64,000 nt of DNA from Pectobacterium atrosepticum (GTDB lineage Bacteria > Pseudomonadota > Gammaproteobacteria > Enterobacterales > Enterobacteriaceae): NCBI GenBank assembly GCA_019056595.1, contig CP036163.1:496001-560000 (forward strand). Direction: 5' to 3'. Shown piece by piece: positions 46,301 through 54,900 of the stretch (positions within the stretch are counted from its first letter, which is position 1; every line of letters begins with the position of its first letter). A program made the position numbers and the translations under genes. A model generated the notes under the pieces. That model saw nothing but the letters and a program-made list of their open reading frames with translations, was not told the origin of the DNA and ran no database searches.

Positions 46301-47053
46301 ATGAAAAAACGCTACCTTGTGGCCGGGATTCTCTTTGCCCAAATTTATGCTATTTCCGCGTCTGCCTCTGATACTAAACTCAGCTATGAACATAGTTGGG
46401 GAACGATGAATCGCTATCACGGTGATGAAATCGGCATGCGACATTTTATGGATAATGGCCTGTACGTTGGCGTTAAGCTGAATTTCTATAATAAGAATAA
46501 AGATCTGACGATCGATGATGTCGTCTCGAACTCTTATGCTTTTTATACCGGTTATGCCTACAGCTTAACGCCTGAATTAACGCTGACACCCAATCTGGAA
46601 GCACGCTTCTACTCCGGCGGCACCAGCGGTGAAGGCACCGTAGGTGATATCGCCGATAGTCAAACGTCCGGTGCACGCTATACGCCGGGGTTAAAACTGA
46701 CCTGGGCGGTGACGGATAAGACGGATCTTCATGCGCAATATCGCTATGACCTCAGAAAAATCACTCGCAGCAAGCGTACCAGCACGGATGATGACACCCA
46801 CCGTCAACGTTATGAAGCAGGGGTTGCCTACAAAGGCTTCGATAACTTCACGCTGGCGTACACCGCTTACTACTATCACGCGGATTACGTGCTGCAAAAC
46901 AACAAAAAACATGACTATCAACAGGATTTCGACGTGTCTTACACCATCAACGACAACTGGACGGCACACGTTGGCGTTGAAGACGTCGCTAGTGGGCGCG
47001 ATGTGAAATCACGTGAAGGAAAAGGCAAAGTCGGCTTCACCTATACATTCTAA
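46301..47053 (+). CDS. second KdgM-family porin
   Basis: 250 residues from ATG 46301 (MKKRYLVAGILFAQIYAISA, cleavage after SAS region). TKLSYEHSWGTMNRYHGDEI, GLYVGVKLNFYNKN, YTPGLKLTWAVTDKTDLHAQ, YRYDLRKITRSKR, RYEAGVAYKGFDNFTLAYTA and terminal GKVGFTYTF follow the KdgM template. It is more divergent from the upstream porin than a recent duplicate would be. Together with the pectate lyase downstream it forms an uptake-and-cleavage set for pectic oligomers. Confidence 0.85.
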   Translation: MKKRYLVAGILFAQIYAISASASDTKLSYEHSWGTMNRYHGDEIGMRHFMDNGLYVGVKLNFYNKNKDLTIDDVVSNSYAFYTGYAYSLTPELTLTPNLEARFYSGGTSGEGTVGDIADSQTSGARYTPGLKLTWAVTDKTDLHAQYRYDLRKITRSKRTSTDDDTHRQRYEAGVAYKGFDNFTLAYTAYYYHADYVLQNNKKHDYQQDFDVSYTINDNWTAHVGVEDVASGRDVKSREGKGKVGFTYTF

Positions 47054-47083
47054 CGCCGACTTACTGCTGCGCAATGTTTCTCG

Positions 47084-47112
47084 GGGATCCTGTTAATCAA
47101 GCGGGATCCCTT
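47084..47112 (+). terminator. weak terminator or attenuator hairpin before the pectate lyase gene
   Basis: GGGATCC (47084-47090) pairs with GGATCCC (47104-47110), followed by TT only. It lies between the second porin and the lyase gene and could reduce read-through. Confidence 0.45.
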
Positions 47113-47152
47113 CATTACAGTTACAGATGAACACTCGTTACAGGGAAATAAC

Positions 47153-48859
47153 ATGAAAAGATTTGCGCTGTCGCTCCTTGCGGGTCTGGTCGCTTTACAG
47201 GCCAGCGCGACTACACCGGACCGTCTCACCATCGTCAATCAGTATGTTGACAACGTGCTGGCGAAAGCCGGTGACCATTATCACGGTCAATCACCTACAC
47301 CACTGCTTGCTGATGGCGTCGATCCGCGTACTGGCAAACAGATGGAGTGGATCTTCCCTGATGGTCGTCAGGCCGTATTATCCAACTTCTCCGCTCAGCA
47401 GAACCTGATGCGCGTGCTGGTTGGGCTAAGCAACCTGAGCGGCAATGCCAGCTATAAGCAGCGTGCCGAAGCGATTGTGAAGTACCACTTTCAGCATTAT
47501 CAAGATGAAAGCGGCCTACTGATTTGGGGCGGTCACCGTTTCGTTGATTTAAAAACGCTGCAACCGGAAGGCCCGAGCGAAAAAGAGATGGTGCATGAGC
47601 TGAAAAATGCCTATCCCTACTACGATTTGATGTTCAGCGTTGATAAAGACGCAACCGCACGCTTTATTCGCGGTTTCTGGAATGCGCACGTTTATGACTG
47701 GAAGATTATGGAAACCAGTCGCCACGGTAAATACGGGCAAAAAATGGGCGCACTCTGGCAAAGCCCGTTCGAACAACAGCCGCCCTTCTTCGCCACCAAA
47801 GGCCTCAGCTTCCTCAATGCGGGTAACGACCTGATCTATTCCGCATCGCTGCTCTATAAATACAATAAGGAAGATGGCGCGCTGGTCTGGGCAAAACGTT
47901 TAGCGCAGCAGTATGTACTGCCACGGGATAAGGCTACCGGTCTTGGCGTGTACCAATTTACGCAAGCGCTGAAACGCGATGAAACTACCGACGATGCGGA
48001 TACACATTCCAAATACGGCGATCGCGCCCAGCGTCAATTTGGCCCAGAGTTCGGCCCGACCGCGTTGGAAGGCAATATGATGCTGAAAGGACGCACCAGC
48101 ACGATCTATTCTGAAAACGCGCTCATGCAGATCCAACTGGGCAAAGATTTAGGTGCGGAAGGTAAAGAGTTGCTGACGTGGACAACCGACGGCCTGAAAG
48201 CCTTTGCCAAATATGCCTACAACGCGCCTGACAACACGTTCCGTCCGATGCTGGCTAACGGCAAAGATCTTTCCAACTACGTTCTGCCACGTGACGGCTA
48301 TTACGGTAAAAAAGGCACTGTGCTTAAGCCTTATGCTGCGGATAATTCGTTCCTGCTTTCGTATGCTCGCGCCTATACCGTTTCACCGGACGCCGAACTG
48401 TGGCGTGTTGCACGTGGTATCGCTGGCGCACAGGGGCTGGGTGAATTAGGTTCAGCGCCGGGTAAAGACGTCAAAGTCGATCTCGCCACCAAGAACAACG
48501 ATCCTTATGCCCTGTTCGCGCTGCTGGATCTGTATCAGGCTAGCAAAGTGAAAGACTATTTGTCGCTGGCGGAAAAAGTGGGCGATAACATGATCAGCAC
48601 ACGTTATAAAAATGGCTTCTTCATGGCCGAGACCAACAGACAGTATGCCGATGTCGATACCATCGAGCCTTATGCCCTGTTAGCGTTGGAAGCGGCGGTA
48701 CGCAATCAGCCACAGTCTGTTGCTCCGTTCCTGAATGGCGCGGGTTTCACTGAAGGCGGCTACCGCCTGGAAGATGGTTCAACGCGCGTGTCGACTCGCG
48801 ATAATGAACTTTTTCTGCTGAACGTTGGTGAAACACTCAAACCCAACAACAAGAAATAA
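47153..48859 (+). CDS. periplasmic pectate lyase, polysaccharide lyase family 2
   Basis: 568 residues. Signal peptide MKRFALSLLAGLVALQASA directs it to the periplasm, unlike the cytoplasmic PL2 enzyme PelW. The body is the (alpha/alpha)7 type with QMEWIFPDGRQAVLSNFSAQ, LLIWGGHRFVDLKTL, MVHELKNAYPYYDLMFSVDK, WNAHVYDWKIMETSRHGKYG and YALLALEAAVRN. These are family 2 hallmarks. It cleaves polygalacturonate or oligomers by beta-elimination after entry through the KdgM porins. Starts 99 bp after the second porin and ends with its own terminator. Confidence 0.88.
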   Translation: MKRFALSLLAGLVALQASATTPDRLTIVNQYVDNVLAKAGDHYHGQSPTPLLADGVDPRTGKQMEWIFPDGRQAVLSNFSAQQNLMRVLVGLSNLSGNASYKQRAEAIVKYHFQHYQDESGLLIWGGHRFVDLKTLQPEGPSEKEMVHELKNAYPYYDLMFSVDKDATARFIRGFWNAHVYDWKIMETSRHGKYGQKMGALWQSPFEQQPPFFATKGLSFLNAGNDLIYSASLLYKYNKEDGALVWAKRLAQQYVLPRDKATGLGVYQFTQALKRDETTDDADTHSKYGDRAQRQFGPEFGPTALEGNMMLKGRTSTIYSENALMQIQLGKDLGAEGKELLTWTTDGLKAFAKYAYNAPDNTFRPMLANGKDLSNYVLPRDGYYGKKGTVLKPYAADNSFLLSYARAYTVSPDAELWRVARGIAGAQGLGELGSAPGKDVKVDLATKNNDPYALFALLDLYQASKVKDYLSLAEKVGDNMISTRYKNGFFMAETNRQYADVDTIEPYALLALEAAVRNQPQSVAPFLNGAGFTEGGYRLEDGSTRVSTRDNELFLLNVGETLKPNNKK

Positions 48860-48876
48860 GCGTTAATCGTCAACAA

Positions 48877-48912
48877 GCCAATGGTGGTTCGCTGCCATTG
48901 GCAATCCCTTTT
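48877..48912 (+). terminator. terminator of the pectate lyase gene
   Basis: Perfect 8-bp stem GCCAATGG (48877-48884)/CCATTGGC (48895-48902) followed by AATCCCTTTT. A further stem, ATGCTGGCCAC/GTGACCAGCAT at 48975-49003, may serve the convergent gene. Confidence 0.7.
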
Positions 48913-49027
48913 GCTTATCCTGCTCAACCATTCACAGAACGATCCAGCCATTACACGATGCGCTATATAGTGTAATGCTGGCCACTATTGATGTGACCAG
49001 CATAAGTTGACGCAATAATCTCAGGCG

Positions 49028-50149
49028 TTAGTTAACCAGAGGGACTTCTGGGTGCACGCCAAGCCAGCCCGGCGTTGGTTCTCCTTTGGCTTCACCCACA
49101 TACAGGCTCAACTGCGCGCGAAAACGCTCTACCGCACCACGGTCGTACATGAAATCAGCAAAAGCCTGAGGACGCGTGTTGCGGTATTCCCAGATATGCT
49201 TGTAACCCACTGGCGGCTCAACATCGGTACGTACTGACCACATACGTGAGACCTGAGTCTGCGTTTGCGGATCCAGCACCCAGCTCAGATACAGCTTGGC
49301 GCTTTCTGGGTGTTTAGCCTGTTTAAAGATGGCTGCGCGTTGTGCCCAGGAGACAAACGGATCGGATTTCGGCAGAATAAAACGGGTTACAGCATCGGCT
49401 GCCGGAACGAGCGCACCGGAACTGCTAAAGGTCGCGCTGTATTTCCCTGTCGCGATCTCAGCACCGGGTACGTTGGTGCCGCGTACGTAGACGGGATCCT
49501 GCTCCTGCAATTTTTTAACAAAATCCCAGCCGTATTTATCTACAGCCAGTTTGTACCAGAACAACACCGCATCATCGTCGTTAGGATAGGCCAGAATCAA
49601 ATTGCCCCTCAGATTGGGACGAAGATAGTCATTGACTTCGCGCGGCCAGGATTTTTCATCCAGAAGCTGGGTGTTGACCAAATTGCTGAATGCGATGACA
49701 TAGGCACCAGTCCAGGCACCATCCGCATCACGAAACTCTGGGTAGATTTTGTCCCAGCCCCGTGCCTTGTAATTCAGCAGCACGCCTTCCTTTTTCCAGC
49801 GCGGAAAATTTTGCACCGTTTGCAGCTGCACCACATCAGGAATCAGGGTGTCGGTCGCCAGTTGGTTATCGATACGGGCATCATGATATTTGCTGTAATC
49901 GACAATCACATTCAGTTTCATGCCAGGAAAACGTGTCTCAAATGCATTCTTAAAGCCAGTCTGCTGTGATTGCACGTCACCACCGGCATAGACCGTGACC
50001 GTACCACCTTCTCTCAACGCACTCTGATAGATTTGATCCAGCGAACGCGTCTCAATTTCGACGCTCGCCTGACTTTGTCCGACGCTGAGACCGGCCATCA
50101 TGGCCAACATCAGCACTGTTTTCTTCAGATACTTCCCAGTGTATTGCAT
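49028..50149 (-). CDS. ABC transporter substrate-binding protein, Fe3+/FbpA-like (type 2)
   Basis: 373 residues from ATG 50149 (AAGGAA upstream). The signal peptide ends at SQA. REGGTVTVYAGGDVQSQQTG, FETRFPGMKLNVIVDYSKYH, DTLIPDVVQLQTVQNFPRWK and GAYVIAFSNLVNTQLLDEKS fit the extracellular-solute-binding family 1/AfuA group, and FSSSGALVPAADAVTRFILP the hinge region. No permease or ATPase gene lies beside it, so it is an orphan receptor or its partners are elsewhere. The ligand is uncertain (iron, phosphonate or thiamine-like compounds are all possible). Confidence 0.75.
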   Translation of the reverse strand: MQYTGKYLKKTVLMLAMMAGLSVGQSQASVEIETRSLDQIYQSALREGGTVTVYAGGDVQSQQTGFKNAFETRFPGMKLNVIVDYSKYHDARIDNQLATDTLIPDVVQLQTVQNFPRWKKEGVLLNYKARGWDKIYPEFRDADGAWTGAYVIAFSNLVNTQLLDEKSWPREVNDYLRPNLRGNLILAYPNDDDAVLFWYKLAVDKYGWDFVKKLQEQDPVYVRGTNVPGAEIATGKYSATFSSSGALVPAADAVTRFILPKSDPFVSWAQRAAIFKQAKHPESAKLYLSWVLDPQTQTQVSRMWSVRTDVEPPVGYKHIWEYRNTRPQAFADFMYDRGAVERFRAQLSLYVGEAKGEPTPGWLGVHPEVPLVN

Positions 50150-50714
50150 TGTGATTTCCTTCACTTAATGAATAAAACCCGTGCCGACAAACAACAGATA
50201 TCAGCCGCTGAAACGGCAACGGTGTGACCAGCGAATCGTGAGTACGCGACGCGCAGGATTGGATCGACGATCAAATCGTCAAAAACAAAGTCAGAATAGA
50301 AAACGGATGAGCCTTCGTTATTATATCTTCCATCCAAAGGCCAATATCCATGCTTCTATTATGCAATTTAGCCGTGAGTTTACAGGATTAAATAAAAATA
50401 CATACGAAGAAAAAACGAACGATATAGTTAAAAATATTGAATGGAATAAGAGAGTCGATATTCTATTCAGTGTGAACTAAACAGAGAGAGGGGGAAATTC
50501 ATAGGGAAAAGAATGGAACAATTTATCTTTATAATGATTCCAGTTTAAATAATGTCATTTTGAAATCATGTAGGTATGATAACATTAGGATTGAAATCAC
50601 TTACCATTTCGGCCACTAAAAAAAGACTGAAAATAATTACCACTCGATTAACGCTAAGAATCTATATACTAAGCAAAAAATAATACATAGTCGTGATTAT
50701 CTATATAATGATTA
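50150..50714. other. AT-rich intergenic region, no gene supported
   Basis: About 565 bp, becoming very AT-rich from 50330 on. A 99-codon plus-strand frame (50181-50480) has no ribosome site or family resemblance and is not called. ATAATGATTATC near 50705 resembles half a Fur site but overlaps the end of a gene fragment. Confidence 0.4.
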
Positions 50715-51182
50715 TCAGGATTGGAATAAAAGATCCTTCTCAATTATCGTTACCTTATCGGTTTCAGTATCCAGAATAAGCAGAGCTTCGTGTGTCGCAT
50801 CAGCTTGTATAAGAAGTTTTCCCTCACGATCCCAAATCGCCGACTGCCCTGCACAGATAAAATTATCAGCATGACCAACCGCGTTCGCCATCAGAATAAA
50901 CATATCATACTCCCTGGCAATCTCAGGATAATGCGCATAAGCCCGCACCACGCCATTAGATGACTTTGCCACGCTCGTAACATAAAGATCGGCACCCAAG
51001 TTTGCAGCCTCAAGAGCATGAATTGGCTGCAAAGATTCATAACATATTGCAGGTACAATCAACTTCCCTTCAACGCTAACCGTCGTTTGTTGCATACCTT
51101 GTTTAAAAAAAGGCATTTCATCAGGATGAAGTAACCGCTTTGAATAAAATAACGTCTCTTTTTCAGGTTGAAAAATAATCAT
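50715..51182 (-). pseudogene. carbon-nitrogen hydrolase (nitrilase family), N-terminally truncated
   Basis: 155 codons covering the C-terminal ~60% of a nitrilase-superfamily enzyme. YSKRLLHPDEMPFFKQG carries the catalytic Lys, IVPAICYESLQP the nucleophilic Cys, then ANLGADLYVTSVAKS, AREYDMFILMANAVGHADNF and SAIWDREGKLL. The N-terminal ~100 residues with the catalytic Glu are absent. The apparent ATG at 51182 has no ribosome site. Immediately upstream is the end of a small gene belonging to the CDI segment. It is evidently cut by recombination. Confidence 0.8.
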
Positions 51183-51195
51183 CGTTATCTTTATT

Positions 51196-51486
51196 TCATC
51201 GCTGAATTTTACGGGATAACCAACCGAAATAGAAAGTTGCTATCGCAGTTGATAAATCAGCATTGTCTGAAAGCATTCCAGTTTCGATATGCTGGAAAAG
51301 CTCTAACTTATCTGATTCTCTTAAACAATCCAATTGGTTTACTAATGCCTTGCCCACCAATGAGAACAATAAAATAGTCGGGGGGTTATCTGGAAGCCAA
51401 TACTTGACACTCTTATTTACTTCATTTTTTATGTACTCCGATTTCTGAGTGAAAATACTAAGGTATTCATTAATATATTTTCCCAT
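51196..51486 (-). CDS. small acidic/helical protein, candidate orphan immunity protein
   Basis: 96 residues from ATG 51486 with a good AAGGTGAG ribosome site. Cytoplasmic and helical: NEYLSIFTQKSEYIKNEVNK, KYWLPDNPPTILLFSLVGKA, LELFQHIETGMLSDNADL, IATFYFGWLSRK. I do not recognise the family with certainty. Its place downstream of cdiA-cdiI, in the same direction, with AT-rich composition and no toxin gene of its own, fits an orphan immunity gene kept from an earlier toxin module. Confidence 0.55.
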   Translation of the reverse strand: MGKYINEYLSIFTQKSEYIKNEVNKSVKYWLPDNPPTILLFSLVGKALVNQLDCLRESDKLELFQHIETGMLSDNADLSTAIATFYFGWLSRKIQR

Positions 51487-51604
51487 TACTACTCACCTTT
51501 AAGGTAACTGGCTGGAAGCCGCCGAGTTTGACACAGATATCTCAGTCGTCATCACCGTTGAGCACTGCCAACTGCTGATACACATTGTGGCTGAGTGACA
51601 GATG

Positions 51605-51641
51605 CAAAAATCCCAGCTTTTTTAGGAGCCGGGATTTTTAA
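51605..51641 (-). terminator. terminator of the cdiA-cdiI transcript
   Basis: AAAAATCCC-A-GC (51607-51618) pairs with GC-C-GGGATTTTT (about 51629-51640), giving a symmetrical hairpin with T-run in both directions, just after the cdiI stop at 51645. Confidence 0.75.
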
Positions 51642-51644
51642 TGG

Positions 51645-51956
51645 CTAATAGAATTCGGGATCTATTCGACCTTCCGCTTTCAGGATTTCAAGGAAGCGTT
51701 TATATGCAGTTTCATCATACTCAAGAAGATCATCAAGGAGTTTTTCTTCTATCAAAGGTTTATAAAAAACACCTTGGTTAAAATAAATAAAATCACCTGA
51801 TAAATCAGAGTCAACTATATCTATGCCATCTCCTAGTTTATAAGCAGACAACCCACCATTCCCCTTAGATAGACCATAGAAGTAAGTGTTGCCTCCAACC
51901 CAATAGACTGCATAAACATCAACGAGATATCCCCCTCGTTGAGTTATTATTTTCAT
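51645..51956 (-). CDS. cdiI: CDI immunity protein
   Basis: 103 residues. ATG 51956 overlaps the cdiA stop (ATGA), so the pair is translationally coupled, the usual cdiA-cdiI arrangement. The protein is small, acidic and cytoplasmic: RGGYLVDVYAVYWVGGNTYF, LSKGNGGLSAYKLGDGIDIV, DLSGDFIYFNQGVFYKP, LEYDETAYKRFLEILKAEGR. No family is named with confidence. It should neutralise the cognate CdiA C-terminal toxin specifically. Confidence 0.8.
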   Translation of the reverse strand: MKIITQRGGYLVDVYAVYWVGGNTYFYGLSKGNGGLSAYKLGDGIDIVDSDLSGDFIYFNQGVFYKPLIEEKLLDDLLEYDETAYKRFLEILKAEGRIDPEFY

Positions 51957-54900
51957 TGTTTTTCCTTAAATGAAGCACCTTGACGTTGTGGTGTGATAAC
52001 TTTCATATCATAAGCCTTATTAGTCAATGAGTTATATTGATAATGAACTTCAATATTCCTACCATCCGGGAGTGTATGATTGACTGACATTTTCTGGAAC
52101 CCTGCCGATGAAGGAAATTTAGGATCATTATTCAATCCCGTCAGTGGATATCCAGCCGATGGATTAGCCTTAACTCCATTCCATAATACTTGCTCATTCA
52201 GATCCCTCGGGAACGGATTCTGTATCCCCTTTGCTGTTGATACAGACTCAGCCTTTCTGATTAATTCCTGTTGCTCTCTTGTCAGCGGCGATGCATTAGA
52301 GCTTCCACCGATAGGTCTTTCGAGCGTTAGACCAGATATAACTGCAGCCAATATTCCTTTGTTAATATTATCCTGATGTAATTGAGGGTTGTTAACCACT
52401 GGTTCGAGCTGGGAAATCGAGTAACTTACTAACTCCTGACATTGACCGACACAATCCGGTGAAACAGCAAGCAACTTCAGTTTTTCCAGTTCTGCTTTTT
52501 GTTCCTTCAACGGGATACCGGTCGATAAGGCTTGATGCTGTTTATCTTTATCTAACTGGCTAAGTTCAGCTTTAAGTTGATCTCTTTCCTCATCGGTCTT
52601 CGCATTCGCATATTTCTCAGTGAAGATCGTGATGTCCTTATCACTCAGATAGTTATTCTCCACCGCATTACGCCCAGACTGTGCTCCGCTGGCGGCGGAG
52701 GCGGTGCTGTTGCCTGCCAGGCCGGATACCAGCCCCGCAGCCAGTGTCGAAAGCGCGCTCACTGACTGTTTTTCCGCTTCCGTCAGGTCGTTCGCCGTCT
52801 TGCCGGGATATTGATCGGCCATGATGGCTCGGGCGATCAGTTCACCGCTGGAGGCACCTATCGCCCCCGCTGCCGCATTCTGACCCGACAACTGTGCAAC
52901 CACCGCACCCACCACTGCATGCGCCATCGCGTTGGCTGCGATATCGGAGGCCGTGACTTTGCTCTCATCCTTCGGCATCGTGACATCTTTCACCAGCTGT
53001 GCCAGATACGGTGACGCACCACTGGCAATCGCTTTCTGGATATCCCCGCCCGCCAATGCCTGAATCGCCGCCGTCGCCGCCTGTGCCGCCCGCTGGAAAT
53101 CGCTACCCGTGCCGTATTTCTGCATCTCGGCCTTGTAGGTCGGCGATTCCGTCAGCGCCTTTTTATAGTCCTCCCACAGCGCGACCGAATCACCGTCTTT
53201 CGGACGTTCGACTTTGGAATCACCTTTCGCTTCCGCGGCCTTCTGCGCTTTCAGCTCGCCTTCCGTGCGCACGATATCCATCACCTGCGCGCCGATTTCA
53301 CCAATCAGCTGCGCCTGTTTCAGGCGTTTTTGCTCTTTCTCTTTGTTAAAGATCGGGCTGAGCGCATTGTTCGCGTGCTCAACATCACGGCTCAGCGTGG
53401 CGATATCCTGCACCTGCTTCGCCGTATCCCGCAACAGCAGGCTGCCGTCACTCACCGCCGCATAGGTGGTGCTGGATGCATTGCCACTGTTACCCAATGC
53501 CATCAGCGCCGACGGCACATTCATCGCCAGCGTCGACAGCATGCTACCGCCCATCGATGGGCTGGCGCTGAAACCTGCGCCGCTGTGCTCCACCTTGAAT
53601 TCGGCTTTATTGTTAAGCCCGCTCCAGCCGAGCGTCCCCGTTTCCAGCCGGTTTTTCTCGGCGCTGGCGGTAGAACCAATAACGGCAGCGTCAAGCTGGG
53701 TATGTTCACCGGTTTTTATACCAAATCCGTCTTTACCAGCAAAGAACCCCGTCTGCTGCTGCACACTATCATAATTGCTGTGCATCTTGTCCTGGCTGAG
53801 GCTGATGTAGCCGCTGCCGCCACCGCCGCCCCAGGTAAAGCTGCCCCCAGCCGCCACGCTGGTCTGTTTAGAATCATAGCGGTCGCTATCCTGCTGGCTT
53901 TGCAACAGCAGATTGCGTCCTGCGTCGACATCAATGCGCTCACCGTTAACCTGCGCGCCAATCAGTCGCGTGTCGCGATCGCTTTTCAGCGTGACATGGT
54001 TACCTGCATCCACCGTGGTTTCTGACCATGTATTGCCCGTGCCGGTTTCCCGCCCTTTCGCCGCATTAACGTTAGCAAAAATGCTAAGCCCCGCGCTGCC
54101 GTTACTCAGTCCCAGACTGATGCCGATATTGCCGCCGCTACTGCTGTTTTTGCCACTTAGTGCTTCACTATTACGGGCGGAGATCAGGTGGATATCCTGC
54201 GCCGCGTTCATCATGACATCGCCGCCCGCCTTAAGCTGGCTACCCGCAACCGTGATATCTCCCGTGCGCGCTTCAATGCCGATATCCCGCGTTGCATTCA
54301 GCGTCGAACCAAAGCTCTGCTTCTGTTCACTGGTCTGGCTGGAGCGTGAGTTCTGCGCCCCGAGAGAAATACTGACGCCGACAAAAGAAGCCTCCCCTTT
54401 GTTGTTCAACTCAGACTGACTGCCCTGGTAAGCCTGATACCCAGCCAGCCCCGCCTTCATCCCCTGAAGTAGCGCCAGTCGGCCATCACTTTCGCTTTTT
54501 GCCGCCTGAATGCTCTGCACCGCGCTATTGAGCGCCGACCCCACCACGCCGGAGAGCGCCACGGTCAGACCTGCGCTTTTCTGCTCAAACTCCTGTTGCT
54601 GCTTGCGCGTGTCATAACCCGGATCGATCGTGACGTTGTTACCTTGCAGGAGGATGTCTTTCCCCGCCACCATGTCGGTGCCGCTGATGGTGACATCGTT
54701 CCCGGCCTTCACCGTCACCGAGTCTGTCGTACTGCCGAGCGTGCTGATACTCTGGCTCTGTGTTGCGGCCTGATCGCGCAGTTTTTGGCTGGTCGACGTC
54801 GATCCGATGGTGAAGCCAATGCCGCCGCCGCTGAACAAGCCGCTTTTTTTCTTGCTGTGCTCTTCATAGTTCTGGTAGTTCTCTACGCTGGCAGCGGTGT

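Noticed and set aside
50181-50480. 99-codon plus-strand frame upstream of the binding-protein gene
   Set aside because: No ribosome site, no family resemblance, low-complexity Lys/Asn-rich end; it lies over the likely minus-strand promoter.
50703-50717. Fur box (ATAATGATTATC)
   Set aside because: Only a partial match and placed at the 3' end of a gene fragment rather than in front of a promoter.
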